Below are positions 1-8,250 of a stretch of DNA of 64,000 nt, one piece after another. Source of the DNA: an uncultured Bacteroidales bacterium (lineage in GTDB: Bacteria > Bacteroidota > Bacteroidia > Bacteroidales > F082); assembly GCA_900318265.1 (NCBI GenBank), contig ONKA01000007.1, positions 1 through 64,000 on the forward strand, given 5' to 3'. Numbering within the stretch: the first letter of the stretch is position 1; every line of letters starts with the position of its first letter. The position numbers and the translations under genes are program-made. The notes beneath the pieces were generated by a model. That model worked only from the letters and a program-made list of their open reading frames with translations. It did no database searches and was not told where the DNA came from.

Positions 1-141
1 TGAATGCTCTCGAAGATTAAATCGAGGAAGGTCTGTGGATCCATCTTCTATCTGGTTTACAAGTTCATCGATGATATGAAGTGTTGACTGTGTGAAGCCG
101 TCATTAGCAATTGCCTCATATAGGTCTTGAAAGCACTTCAT
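1..141 (-). CDS. Partial hypothetical protein (N-terminal 47 residues)
   Basis: An open frame starts with ATG at 141 on the minus strand and runs off the left edge of the window with no stop (47 codons, beginning MKCFQDLYEA). A complete promoter lies just upstream (-33 TTTG, 19-nt spacer, -7 TATTTTTG), which supports it as a real gene. There is no signal peptide and the visible part is acidic and soluble. I do not recognise the family. Confidence 0.6.
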   Translation of the reverse strand, partial: MKCFQDLYEAIANDGFTQSTLHIIDELVNQIEDGSTDLPRFNLREHS

Positions 142-156
142 CGTTTTTCATTTGTG

Positions 157-187
157 CAAAAATACACATTATTTCCAAAACCTCAAA
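157..187 (-). promoter_or_regulatory. Bacteroidota promoter for the partial gene at the left edge
   Basis: On the minus strand a TTTG (-33, 187-184) is followed after 19 nt by TATTTTTG (164-157), which matches the TTTG-N19-21-TAnnTTTG pattern of the primary sigma factor in this phylum. Transcription should start about 7 nt downstream, giving a short leader to the ATG at 141. Confidence 0.7.
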
Positions 188-233
188 AAACAATGTGCGG
201 ATTTGTGCGGGTTTTTGGCTATCGTACCGATAA

Positions 234-2039
234 TCAATTAGATGCAGATTCGCCCACAAAGCCTCGAAGCGTCACGGAAAGCGGTTCCTCGCTGCCAAAA
301 ACGCCTTTCAGTTTGCGGCTGCGCTCGCTCACTGTGTTGTAGGCGCGCTGCATCAGGGCGGAGATGTCGGCATCCGAAAGGCCGAGCAGGTAGAGGCAGC
401 AATAGTCCAGGTCACCACGGGTGAGCTCTGGATAGGCCTTGGCCAGTCGGCTCGTGAACTGCCCAAAGTGGCGGTCGGCAGCCTCGCGCAAGGCCATCAC
501 CTGCTCCTTGCCCAAGGCATAGTCCTGATAGAGCTTGCAGTCCATCTGCGCCTTGAACTGCCCTTCGTTGAACGACACCGCTTGCGCCTCCTGTTTCGGA
601 GCGCCGTTGCCCGCCTGTTGCCGCATCTGGTCCTTCAGCTCGCGCAGTTCCTGATTGCTCCGTTTCAGCCTTCCCGACATTGAGGCTTTCTCCAAGCGGT
701 GCGCCTCTCGTTCGGCCTCCATCTGTTGGCTCGCCATGTCGCGCTGTTGCTTTATCCTGCGCCTAATCAGCAGCCAAGCCAACAGCGCCGCCACCGCAAC
801 CAGAACGCTCACCACGACGATCATCCTGTTCCTCCGCTGCCGCGCCGCCTGCTGCCTCTCGGCTTCGGCTCGCTCTTGCTCCCACTGCAAATGCTGCTGG
901 AACAATTCGTTGAGTTGTGAGACTTGTGCGTTGCTTTCCGCTTGAGAAACTGCATTTTCCACTTGATATACAGCATATTGGGTAGCCATTAGTGTATCAC
1001 CTCGGCTTTGGTAAATGTCGCGTAAAAATCTGGCGGCAGATCTTTTCATTGCAGCATCACCTTTGTTTTCAAATACTTGAGTAAAGTAGACCAATGCAGA
1101 ATCATATTGATTGGTTAAATAATAAATGTTTGCAATGGTATTATATCGTGTCAACTTTTCGTCTTCAGTAGGTGATTGAACCGCCATACGTTTCAAATCA
1201 TTTACAGGTTCTTCGCCGCCTCTGTTTTCATCAAAATAAACAACGGCTGATAACGAAATCAAATCCCTGTAAATCATATTGTTTGTATCGTACAACAGCC
1301 TCAAGGACTCGTCAAGACAATACTTGGCACTATCCAATTGGTTTATTTTGTAGTATTGTTTTGTAAGGAGACTCCACGTTTTGGCCGTGCCATTAGGAGA
1401 GGTTGGCTCTATACTATTGAAAATGAGGGCTTTCTTGTAACAAATAATGGCGGGTTCCTGCATATATTGTTTCGAAAACAAATCACCTAGCCGCCCGTAT
1501 GTCAACGCCATAAACCGAGGCAGGTGGGCTATTGGTAGAGACGGTGTGCACACCGTCTCTACATTCGGGAAATGCGTCTCCATAATCTCCAGCGCCTTCA
1601 GATACTCACCGCAAGCCGCCACCACGCTATCCCGTTCATAGAATCCCACACCATTCATATAATGCGCCCGCGCCGCCAAAAACCCGTCATCGATGGAATC
1701 AAAATACCCCACCGCCTTCAGCACCTCCGTTCGGTTGCTTTGTGCATAGTCATTCTTATATAGCAGCTCCGCAATCAGCACCTGACAATAATGTCCTTCA
1801 AACACATCCAAGCTATCCGCCTCAGGGCTTGCCGCAAACTCCATCATCACCGCCAAGGCGCTGTCAGGCTGGTGCCACATGAGGGTGTCGATTTGAGATA
1901 ATGCTATGGTCGGCCCTTCGACGCTTCGACAAGGCTCAGCGACCTCAAGCTCAGGGACCTCAACTTTAGTTGGTTGGGAGCAAGCCACCAGCATGGCCAG
2001 CCCAATCAGAAAGCTCACTATGTGCAAACACCGTTTCAC
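234..2039 (-). CDS. Membrane-tethered TPR protein with C-terminal HTH (one-component regulator type)
   Basis: About 602 aa from a GTG start at 2039. I chose this start because it opens a lipoprotein-type signal (VKRCLHIVSFLIGLAMLVAC, cysteine at 20) and lies 4 nt after a TATTTTTG box; an in-frame ATG at 2114 lies upstream of that promoter. After the signal come TPR-like helices to about residue 390, one transmembrane helix at about 404-424, a coiled coil, and a C-terminal helix-turn-helix-like segment (about 535-585, ending AYNTVSERSRKLK). Two paralogues with the same layout lie at 10916-12568 and 52477-53823. Predicted topology puts the TPRs outside and the HTH in the cytoplasm, so it probably senses an envelope state and controls nearby genes. 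The coding region holds a 28-bp palindrome (1535-1562) and a nested 24-nt repeat (1912-1959). Confidence 0.8.
   Translation of the reverse strand: MKRCLHIVSFLIGLAMLVACSQPTKVEVPELEVAEPCRSVEGPTIALSQIDTLMWHQPDSALAVMMEFAASPEADSLDVFEGHYCQVLIAELLYKNDYAQSNRTEVLKAVGYFDSIDDGFLAARAHYMNGVGFYERDSVVAACGEYLKALEIMETHFPNVETVCTPSLPIAHLPRFMALTYGRLGDLFSKQYMQEPAIICYKKALIFNSIEPTSPNGTAKTWSLLTKQYYKINQLDSAKYCLDESLRLLYDTNNMIYRDLISLSAVVYFDENRGGEEPVNDLKRMAVQSPTEDEKLTRYNTIANIYYLTNQYDSALVYFTQVFENKGDAAMKRSAARFLRDIYQSRGDTLMATQYAVYQVENAVSQAESNAQVSQLNELFQQHLQWEQERAEAERQQAARQRRNRMIVVVSVLVAVAALLAWLLIRRRIKQQRDMASQQMEAEREAHRLEKASMSGRLKRSNQELRELKDQMRQQAGNGAPKQEAQAVSFNEGQFKAQMDCKLYQDYALGKEQVMALREAADRHFGQFTSRLAKAYPELTRGDLDYCCLYLLGLSDADISALMQRAYNTVSERSRKLKGVFGSEEPLSVTLRGFVGESASN
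1535..1562. repeat. 28-bp palindrome, perfect copy, inside the TPR/HTH gene
   Basis: GTAGAGACG-GTGTGCACAC-CGTCTCTAC is identical to its own reverse complement over all 28 bp. On the minus coding strand it reads V-E-T-V-C-T-P-S-L (residues about 160-168). Six further copies with different, mostly still palindromic centres occur at 28688, 46809, 48708, 52298, 56670 and 58650. Confidence 0.9.
1912..1959. repeat. Two nested 24-nt stem-loop repeats, in frame in the TPR/HTH gene
   Basis: The 48 nt resolve into an outer copy split after GGCCCTTCGAC and resumed with AAGCTCAGGGACC, with a second complete 24-nt copy (GCTTCGACAAGG-CTCAGCGACCTC) between the halves. Removing the inner copy restores a consensus 24-mer. 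Both units are multiples of three, so the frame is kept; the segment encodes residues about 27-43, directly after the lipoprotein cysteine. The repeat is antisense to the gene here, unlike the STGS-coding copies. Confidence 0.85.
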
Positions 2040-2043
2040 GCGG

Positions 2044-2051
2044 CAAAAATA
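2044..2051 (-). promoter_or_regulatory. -7 box for the TPR/HTH gene; near-leaderless start
   Basis: TATTTTTG on the minus strand is followed after only 4 nt by the GTG start at 2039, so transcription would begin at or next to the start codon. Confidence 0.55.
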
Positions 2052-2150
2052 CTCAAAATCCAGCATATTATATAAAAAGCCACCAAAGGCCTTAAACCGT
2101 CTCCATGTCGCCAATGGGATGGCTAAGCTTTCGATGGCTTTATCTAAATA

Positions 2151-3695
2151 TCAATCTACCACCACCAACCGCACATCGCTTTTGATCAAACCTTGCTCCA
2201 TCAGCAGAAACACCCGCTTCGTCTTGGATGCGGCATAGCTTTGGGCAGCGATGCCGGCAACGCCCTTGCCGTCGATGACATTCACGGTCTCGTTTCCGTC
2301 ATTATCCAAGATGATCTCGCGGAGCTTGGTCTGCAACAGTCGCGGGTCTTGTGTGGCGGCCACATCCGATGGATATTTATACTTGGAGCAGACCATCGAA
2401 TAATAGCAAAGGTTACCGTTGATGTCAAACAATTCATCGGTGACAACTTCTTTGGGGCCAATAATTCCATTCCTGTAAGGCTTCCTCCACAACAGTTTTC
2501 CGTCAGCATCGAACATGTTTAGAATGCCTCCAAGTTTTCCGAACTGGTAATACGCACCCGTATGTGTACTAATGACCTCATCATAATTGTAAACGCCTGT
2601 CACACATACGCGGCCGTCGTTCATGAGATAGGGATGAAAATCAATCCAATGGACCTCATTGTCTTTGCTCTTGCCTTCCTTGGCGTTGAGGTAAACATCT
2701 ACGTCTTCTTTTGTGAAAGAATACGTATCGGAAGTAACAACGGCTTGCTCTTTCAGGTCGAATACGGTAACATACATCCCGCAAAGGGCTGCGTTTCTGT
2801 TGAACAAAAACATCCTTTCGCCATAGTCTTTGCCTTTCAGCGAGCCTGTAACCCAAAGACGATTGCCGTTCAATGCAAGTTCCGCACTCCCGATATTGAC
2901 GGGCAAAGGGAATGCCATTTGTTCTTCTCCTTCGTTCGACATGACCACGAGCGCCGCTATCGCCTTGTCTTTGGAGTCGGCAAGATAATAGCCTGCCAAT
3001 ATGACCTTGCCGTCGTCAGTAGGCACGAAATCGGCAAAATGGAGATCCGTATCCCTGCTCCATAAGGTCGCACCTGTCTTGTTGTCCAACATCACGACCT
3101 TCCACACGCTGGGTGCGCCATTCTTGCACTGGTCAAGCCGCACAAGCGCACGATGGGATTGGTCAGGAGATAGTTTGCTGGAAACCGTGATGGCATCGCT
3201 CAACTTGATGGGATCCATGTTGATGACATGCTTTTTCCCGTCTTCGAAAGGCGAGAATCCGATGTCCTCGGTCGAGGCCAACGTCATGTCCGACTTTTTT
3301 ATCGTGAATTTTTCGAGGCGATAGCCCTCCGGCTCGCACTTTGCGGTAACCAGCTCAATGTTCTCGCCGAACACACCTCCATAAATGGGGAAACGCACCG
3401 ACAGTTTGGACTTGTATTCCTTCTCCACTTTCAGCGACAAGTCGGTCTTGCTGAAACCAAGGACGGCTGTCTTAATGGAACAGTCAAAGAAATAATAACA
3501 AGACTCGTCCTCTCCTATATACATGGCCTGATTGGTGAGTTTTACGCCTTTGGCCAAAGGGCCTTGCTTGATAGTCGGCATTTGGGCGAATGAGACACAA
3601 GTGCAGAACACACTCAACAGGACGATGAGCCATGCCTTGACTTGGCCCTGCTTCAGCGGATTTGCTGTACCTTTTTGTTTGTAGTCCTTTTTCAT
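2151..3695 (-). CDS. Secreted protein of unknown function, possibly beta-propeller-like
   Basis: 514 aa with an N-terminal signal peptide (hydrophobic stretch about residues 21-36, ending SFAQ). The mature part has many short beta-rich segments with tryptophan and aspartate-rich turns (for example GATLWSRDTDL, DGKLLWRKPYR), reminiscent of outer-membrane or extracellular propeller proteins, but I cannot place it in a named family. There is no T9SS sorting domain at the C terminus. It lies between the TPR/HTH gene and a Fib_succ_major-type lipoprotein on the same strand, in a run of envelope genes. Confidence 0.7.
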   Translation of the reverse strand: MKKDYKQKGTANPLKQGQVKAWLIVLLSVFCTCVSFAQMPTIKQGPLAKGVKLTNQAMYIGEDESCYYFFDCSIKTAVLGFSKTDLSLKVEKEYKSKLSVRFPIYGGVFGENIELVTAKCEPEGYRLEKFTIKKSDMTLASTEDIGFSPFEDGKKHVINMDPIKLSDAITVSSKLSPDQSHRALVRLDQCKNGAPSVWKVVMLDNKTGATLWSRDTDLHFADFVPTDDGKVILAGYYLADSKDKAIAALVVMSNEGEEQMAFPLPVNIGSAELALNGNRLWVTGSLKGKDYGERMFLFNRNAALCGMYVTVFDLKEQAVVTSDTYSFTKEDVDVYLNAKEGKSKDNEVHWIDFHPYLMNDGRVCVTGVYNYDEVISTHTGAYYQFGKLGGILNMFDADGKLLWRKPYRNGIIGPKEVVTDELFDINGNLCYYSMVCSKYKYPSDVAATQDPRLLQTKLREIILDNDGNETVNVIDGKGVAGIAAQSYAASKTKRVFLLMEQGLIKSDVRLVVVD

Positions 3696-3746
3696 TGTAG
3701 TTATCTTTTTTGATTCAATTCAATAGTTCGTTGACAAAGATTGTGT

Positions 3747-4484
3747 TTACTTTGCAGAACGAACCGCCCTGACAGAGAAGCCACAACAGCGTCTATAAAA
3801 GTCGCTGGTGAAAGCGCCATTCGTATTGACGATGAAATAATTCGCATAGACGGGGTCGTCAGCGCAAAGCGAATTCGACCAATAATAGCCGCACTCCCCA
3901 AGTTCAGTATGACCGCGTATGTCGAAATAGCCACCAGCGGGCAGGAAGAGGCTATGTCCATTCCCATGGAAGGCCAGTCCCCACACCTCGTTTTGTCTCA
4001 CCCATTCGTAAGTCGTGTTGTTGATCAGCTCTTCCCATTGCTCCAAATCTGGCGTACGCCAGTCGCTTCCCCAGTTTACGGTGGCAGCGTCATCATCGGG
4101 CTGTAACACAGTCAGGTCGTCGGTGAAGCCGTTGTAGCCGAAGGTCGCCACGTTGCAGTATTTGGTGAGGGTTCCTATCAGCCCCTTGCAGTATCGGTAA
4201 GTATTCCAATAATAATGGTCTTTTGGGCTGGTTTCAGCCCAAGCATAATAATCCCCATAGCCTTCAGGTGTGTCTGCTCCCACATTGCAGGTGGCCCACA
4301 GCGTGCCGCTCGGCAGCCCGAGGTCGACACTCTCCATGACTGGCGTCGTGCCGCCTCCATTGTTACCTCCTCCGTTATCTCCCCCGTTGTTGTCGCCGCC
4401 ATTGTTCGGCTCATCGGGTTTCGTGCAGCCTGCGGCAAAAATCATCATCAGCGCAAGCAGGGTGTAAAGTCTTGTTGCTTTCAT
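3747..4484 (-). CDS. Lipoprotein with Fib_succ_major-type domain
   Basis: 245 aa. The signal peptide MKATRLYTLLALMMIFAAGC ends in a lipobox, followed by a long Gly/Asn/Asp linker and a domain starting VDLGLPSGTLWATCNVGA, characteristic of the 'Fibrobacter succinogenes major paralogous' type; it contains WRTPDLEQWEEL and ends in FSVRAVR. Such domains occur on surface proteins of gut Bacteroidota and Fibrobacteres; their biochemical role is not known. The ATG overlaps the TGA stop of the upstream gene (ATGA), indicating translational coupling. The first 11 residues match the signal peptides of three unrelated T9SS proteins further upstream. Confidence 0.8.
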   Translation of the reverse strand: MKATRLYTLLALMMIFAAGCTKPDEPNNGGDNNGGDNGGGNNGGGTTPVMESVDLGLPSGTLWATCNVGADTPEGYGDYYAWAETSPKDHYYWNTYRYCKGLIGTLTKYCNVATFGYNGFTDDLTVLQPDDDAATVNWGSDWRTPDLEQWEELINNTTYEWVRQNEVWGLAFHGNGHSLFLPAGGYFDIRGHTELGECGYYWSNSLCADDPVYANYFIVNTNGAFTSDFYRRCCGFSVRAVRSAK

Positions 4485-5152
4485 TTTTTATATTTTTTCA
4501 GTAAGTCCTCCATTTGCTTTCGGTAAGTCTCGTCTTTCAGCGGATTGCTCTCGCGGTTCGCCGTGGCCACGTATGCCAGGTTGTTGTATTTGCTGTCGAC
4601 GATGATGAGGCCGCATTTGCTCATGTCTTTATAAGGTACGGTGTACATGGTTCCCATAGTAAGCACCCCGATTAGCACACCTTTCCCGATTTCTCCAGCA
4701 TAGTTGCCTCCGGTTCTGGTGAAGCCCCAATTGTAGGCCAACAAGCCGAAGCGCTCGTTCCGAGCCTCAAGGATAGAATCGATGACTGGCGGAATCGGGA
4801 TGTCCTTTGCCTTGACGTCGTTTTCGAGATAGTTCATCAACATGTAAATTTCATACTGAACCTTGTTGTTGACAACGGTGTCCTCTATGACGATGTGCCC
4901 TTTGACAGGCAAAGTTTTGCTTCGTGACAATTCTTTCTCAAAAAGCGTTTTGGCGACTTCCGTAAGCGAGTCACTGTAGGTGATATTGTTGCCCTTCTCG
5001 ATGATCCCGACATAATTCAGTGGTTCAAATTGCTGCACCTGTCTAATGTCGGCATGTGTCAACGAGGAAACAAAACCTCTGTTGGCAGTGCAAGATGCAA
5101 AGAATCCGACAAAGAGAAATGATGCAACGATGATTAAAAGTGTCTTTTTCAT
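4481..5152 (-). CDS. Small lipoprotein, GNA1162/DUF799-like
   Basis: About 223 aa from ATG 5152 (MKKTLLIIVASFLFVGFFAS, lipobox cysteine next). An in-frame ATG at 5191 lies upstream of the promoter box at 5173-5180, so I reject it. The mature protein has a central segment with glycines (GEIGKGVLIGVLTMGTMY) resembling small outer-membrane lipoproteins annotated GNA1162 or DUF799; this assignment is tentative. Its stop overlaps the next gene's start by 4 nt. Confidence 0.6.
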   Translation of the reverse strand: MKKTLLIIVASFLFVGFFASCTANRGFVSSLTHADIRQVQQFEPLNYVGIIEKGNNITYSDSLTEVAKTLFEKELSRSKTLPVKGHIVIEDTVVNNKVQYEIYMLMNYLENDVKAKDIPIPPVIDSILEARNERFGLLAYNWGFTRTGGNYAGEIGKGVLIGVLTMGTMYTVPYKDMSKCGLIIVDSKYNNLAYVATANRESNPLKDETYRKQMEDLLKKYKK

Positions 5153-5172
5153 TAGCGTTTGGTTTTCATTGG

Positions 5173-5180
5173 CAAAAGTA
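5173..5180 (-). promoter_or_regulatory. -7 box (TACTTTTG) for the 4481-5152 lipoprotein
   Basis: The TAnnTTTG match sits 20 nt upstream of ATG 5152, within the gap after the LRR lipoprotein gene. It probably drives 4481-5152 together with the overlapping 3747-4484. Confidence 0.5.
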
Positions 5181-5193
5181 AGCAAAATCATAT

Positions 5194-6204
5194 CTAAAAC
5201 CCTACAATTATATCAGCAAACTGACTCCATCCCCAAGCGGATTTATAGGCGTCCACGCTTGTTGATGGCACTTTGATTTCTTGCAAAGGACAGCCTAAAA
5301 ACGGGTTGTCACTGGCCTGGGGAGGATAATTGGTTACGGGTGGCGTGGTCGCATGGCAAGTCACTGACGTCAAGGACGTGCAGTCCCTGAAAGCATAATC
5401 CGTCAATTCCTCCAGAGTTTCAGGTAGTTCAATCGATTGCAGATTGGTGCAATTGCCGAAAGAAGTCCTGTTGATATGTTTCATGGCTGGCATCTTGATT
5501 TCTTTCAGGTTTTCGCAAGAAGTAAACGCCCCAGAAGCCAAAGAATACACCGAAGGCATCTCGACCGATGTCAGGTTCTTGCAAAAGGCGAACGCCATAA
5601 GGCCAATGGTCTCAACGGAATTGGGAACGTTGATTGAAGCCAAACTCTCGCAACCTTGGAATGTATAGTTATAAATCGTTTTCATTCCTTCGGGAAGGGT
5701 GATGGAAGTGAGTTTCTTGCATCCATAAAAAGCAGCATCATCGATTTCCTCGATATGGGAAGGCATCTTAACCCTCACTAACTCACTACATTCCGCAAAC
5801 GCGCCGCCATAAATATATTTGTTGACCGTTTCTGGAATTTCGACAGATGTCAGACCTTCGCAAGCATTGAACGCACCTCCACCAATGCCTACAACACGAT
5901 AGGTTTGTCCGAAATGCGTAAACTCTTCAGGAATAACGACATCCCCTTCATATTTCCAATCTGATTCATCTTCGAAATAAAACATGTTGGCGTATGTCAC
6001 ATCGGCTTCCGTTGCCGAAATGATACGGAAAAACATTCTTGTTGCGTCTTCGAAAGTAGCTTCCACAATAATACGCCCGTCGTTGGTCACTTCCTTAGTG
6101 GAAACGATTTTGAGGGTTTTATTCTCGTCTTGTTTTACACATCCTGTAACGACCAAGGCAAGCAATAGAAGCATGATACTCGTTATTATTCTCATCTTTT
6201 TCAT
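5194..6204 (-). CDS. BspA-like leucine-rich repeat lipoprotein
   Basis: 336 aa from ATG 6204. The signal peptide ends in a lipobox (LLLALVVTGC). The mature protein has an N-terminal cap of about 90 residues, then 7-8 LRR_5 repeats of the 'AFxxCxxLTSVxxPxxVxxI' type (for example FNACEGLTSVEIPETVNKY) and a C-terminal block with VPSTSVDAYKSAWGWSQFADII, the usual end of this family. LRR_5 proteins act at the surface in adhesion or binding; the ligand here is unknown. It is a paralogue of the next gene upstream (6223-7137), with the same cap and end. Confidence 0.9.
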   Translation of the reverse strand: MKKMRIITSIMLLLLALVVTGCVKQDENKTLKIVSTKEVTNDGRIIVEATFEDATRMFFRIISATEADVTYANMFYFEDESDWKYEGDVVIPEEFTHFGQTYRVVGIGGGAFNACEGLTSVEIPETVNKYIYGGAFAECSELVRVKMPSHIEEIDDAAFYGCKKLTSITLPEGMKTIYNYTFQGCESLASINVPNSVETIGLMAFAFCKNLTSVEMPSVYSLASGAFTSCENLKEIKMPAMKHINRTSFGNCTNLQSIELPETLEELTDYAFRDCTSLTSVTCHATTPPVTNYPPQASDNPFLGCPLQEIKVPSTSVDAYKSAWGWSQFADIIVGF

Positions 6205-6222
6205 ATTCAATGTTTTATGTGG

Positions 6223-7137
6223 TTAAAATCCAGTGATAATGTCGGCATAGCGCGACCAAACATAGTCGTTCTTGTAAGCTTCAACACTTTGCATAGGCAC
6301 ATAGATGGTTTCGAGCGAGTCGCTTAAAAACAAAGGACCTTCATAAATGATACCATACGGAGATTTTGCTGGGGGTGTCATGGGGCGACAAGTCAAGGAC
6401 TTCAGTGCGGAATGCATGAACACTTCCATGCCGATGGATTCAACTGATTCTGGAATCTCGAAGGTGGTAAGGGAAGGACATTCGCCAAAAGCCCAGTCGC
6501 CTATCCACACGATTGTATTGGGCAGTTTCACGGTGCTCAGGTGTTCGCAACCTGCAAAGCAACTGTGCATGATTTCCGTCATTGAATTAGGCACTTCTAC
6601 AGAAGTCAGACCTGTTCTGTCGAAGGCTGCATAGCCAATGTAAGTCAAAGAGTTGGGAAGATTGATGGAAACCAATTCGTCGCAGCTGTAAAATGCCTGG
6701 TCACCGATACGGGTGATAGTATTGGGCAATTCCACTTCGGTCACAAAACTGGCATAATAGAGACTATGCCCATCAAAGAAATAGCCAAAGGCATGGTCGC
6801 CAATGCCCACAACGGTGTAGTCTTTCCCAGAATGGGAAAACTTTTCGGGAATGGTTACTTTGCCCCGATAGATCCACCCCGCCGATTCATGCTCATAGTC
6901 GTAGAAGTCGTAGTAACTGACCACCTCGGCAGTGGTTTCGTCGAGCAGTCGGAAATACAATCTTGTGCTGTCGGAGTACAAGGCCTCGACAATCGTCCCA
7001 TCGGCATTTTCGACTTCCGTCGCGGAAACGAGCGAGATAACCACTGGCTCTTCTGGCTTCTTTTTGTCGCATCCTGAAAATGCAGTCAGGAGCAACAAAA
7101 CGAATGCAAATAGGTTTGTTTTCTTCAAGATTTTCAT
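6223..7137 (-). CDS. BspA-like leucine-rich repeat lipoprotein
   Basis: 304 aa. The lipoprotein signal (LLLLTAFSGC) is followed by a cap domain and about 5 LRR_5 repeats (for example YSCDELVSINLPNSLTYIG, FAGCEHLSTVKLPNTIVWIG), ending VPMQSVEAYKNDYVWSRYADIITGF. It is a tandem paralogue of 5194-6204. Only 4 nt separate it from the T9SS gene upstream, so it is probably co-transcribed from the promoter at 8037-8044. Confidence 0.9.
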   Translation of the reverse strand: MKILKKTNLFAFVLLLLTAFSGCDKKKPEEPVVISLVSATEVENADGTIVEALYSDSTRLYFRLLDETTAEVVSYYDFYDYEHESAGWIYRGKVTIPEKFSHSGKDYTVVGIGDHAFGYFFDGHSLYYASFVTEVELPNTITRIGDQAFYSCDELVSINLPNSLTYIGYAAFDRTGLTSVEVPNSMTEIMHSCFAGCEHLSTVKLPNTIVWIGDWAFGECPSLTTFEIPESVESIGMEVFMHSALKSLTCRPMTPPAKSPYGIIYEGPLFLSDSLETIYVPMQSVEAYKNDYVWSRYADIITGF

Positions 7138-7141
7138 GGTT

Positions 7142-8008
7142 TTATAACTTTATGATTTTATTCAAAAATAGGTTTCCGTCATTCATTGTGACCCGAATCG
7201 AGTAGATGCCCGCAGGCAAACCACTTACATTGATTTCGTTGCTGCCTTGAACAGTCTTCACCATCTGCCCAAGCCCATTATAAACCTGGACTTCGGCAGC
7301 CTCAACACCATCTATCGTCACTATTTCCATAGCAGGATTAGGATAAACAGAAATCACTTTTTCATTGATTTCTTCGACTGAAGTGATAACACATGCGTCG
7401 TATTCCGGATTTTGCCAAATGAGTTCCCCGTCTTGATGGAAGCAAAGGGCTCTATAGTAACCTCCACAGAAATAATAGGAACCACAATAGAGCAATCCTA
7501 AGTCACTGCCTATACCTTCTATCCATGTTTCCATAGCGTAAGGCTCTCCAGTAAAGTCATATTCTAATCCGAACCAAAACTTTTTCCGGTCAACCCCACC
7601 GATTTGCTCTATGCTGATAGAATCAAGAACGAAATAATCTCCATAGCCACAGACCAAAGAATCGCCTACATTGGCAGTGAAGTCATAGAGCAGTATTTCA
7701 GAATTACCATTATAGGTTTCCCATACCTTGCCATCCTCTTCCCTAAGCAAGGCAACCTGATAGGGAGTGCCCTCACCATTCAGGGTTTCCATGACTTTCG
7801 TATATCTCACTTCGTTAATCAGTGTGTCACCTGAAAGCCAATTGACTAAAGTGTTGTAATGACCTTCAGTATCTTTACACACTATAGCATCAAGCGTATA
7901 CCATTCGTTGCCCTCCTGGATCATAGGCTCATACTCTTGCGCTTGTGTTTTAACCCCTCCCGCCATCAGTAGGAGCGCAAGCAGGGTGAAAAATCTTGTT
8001 GCTTTCAT
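7142..8008 (-). CDS. T9SS type A sorting domain protein
   Basis: 288 aa from ATG 8008, chosen because the promoter box (8037-8044) would start transcription near 8031, after the alternative ATG at 8035. Signal peptide MKATRFFTLLALLLMAGGV... ends TQAQ. The middle domain (GDTLINEVRYTKVME, LLREEDGKVWE, LLYDFTANVGDSL) is a common secreted-protein domain in Bacteroidales and recurs near the C terminus of 53844-56852. The C-terminal about 75 residues are a sorting domain (VYPNPAMEIVTI, VYNGLGQMV, GLPAGIYSIRV). It should be exported by Sec, then by the type IX system. Confidence 0.88.
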   Translation of the reverse strand: MKATRFFTLLALLLMAGGVKTQAQEYEPMIQEGNEWYTLDAIVCKDTEGHYNTLVNWLSGDTLINEVRYTKVMETLNGEGTPYQVALLREEDGKVWETYNGNSEILLYDFTANVGDSLVCGYGDYFVLDSISIEQIGGVDRKKFWFGLEYDFTGEPYAMETWIEGIGSDLGLLYCGSYYFCGGYYRALCFHQDGELIWQNPEYDACVITSVEEINEKVISVYPNPAMEIVTIDGVEAAEVQVYNGLGQMVKTVQGSNEINVSGLPAGIYSIRVTMNDGNLFLNKIIKL

Positions 8009-8036
8009 TTCAATGTGTTTTTCTGCGTTATGCACG

Positions 8037-8044
8037 CAAAATTA
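8037..8044 (-). promoter_or_regulatory. -7 box (TAATTTTG) for the 7142-8008 operon
   Basis: A TAnnTTTG match on the minus strand; predicted start of transcription is near 8031, 23 nt before ATG 8008. The spacing of the next genes (4 and 18 nt) suggests one transcript through 5194. Confidence 0.55.
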
Positions 8045-8250
8045 TTCAAAAAAACACCAAAAAAGCCATCTGTCAAGCCCTAAAACGGTTTTGTCCCTAT
8101 CTATTTCGATTTTGAAATTTTCAATATATTGACGTTCAAATGTTTATGAAAAATCGGTTTTTGGGTTTGTCCATGTTTTTTTGGTTTAAGAAACCATCAA
8201 AATGCGGTATTCTTGGCTTATTTCGAACGGTCGAACCAGCATTTCGGCTT

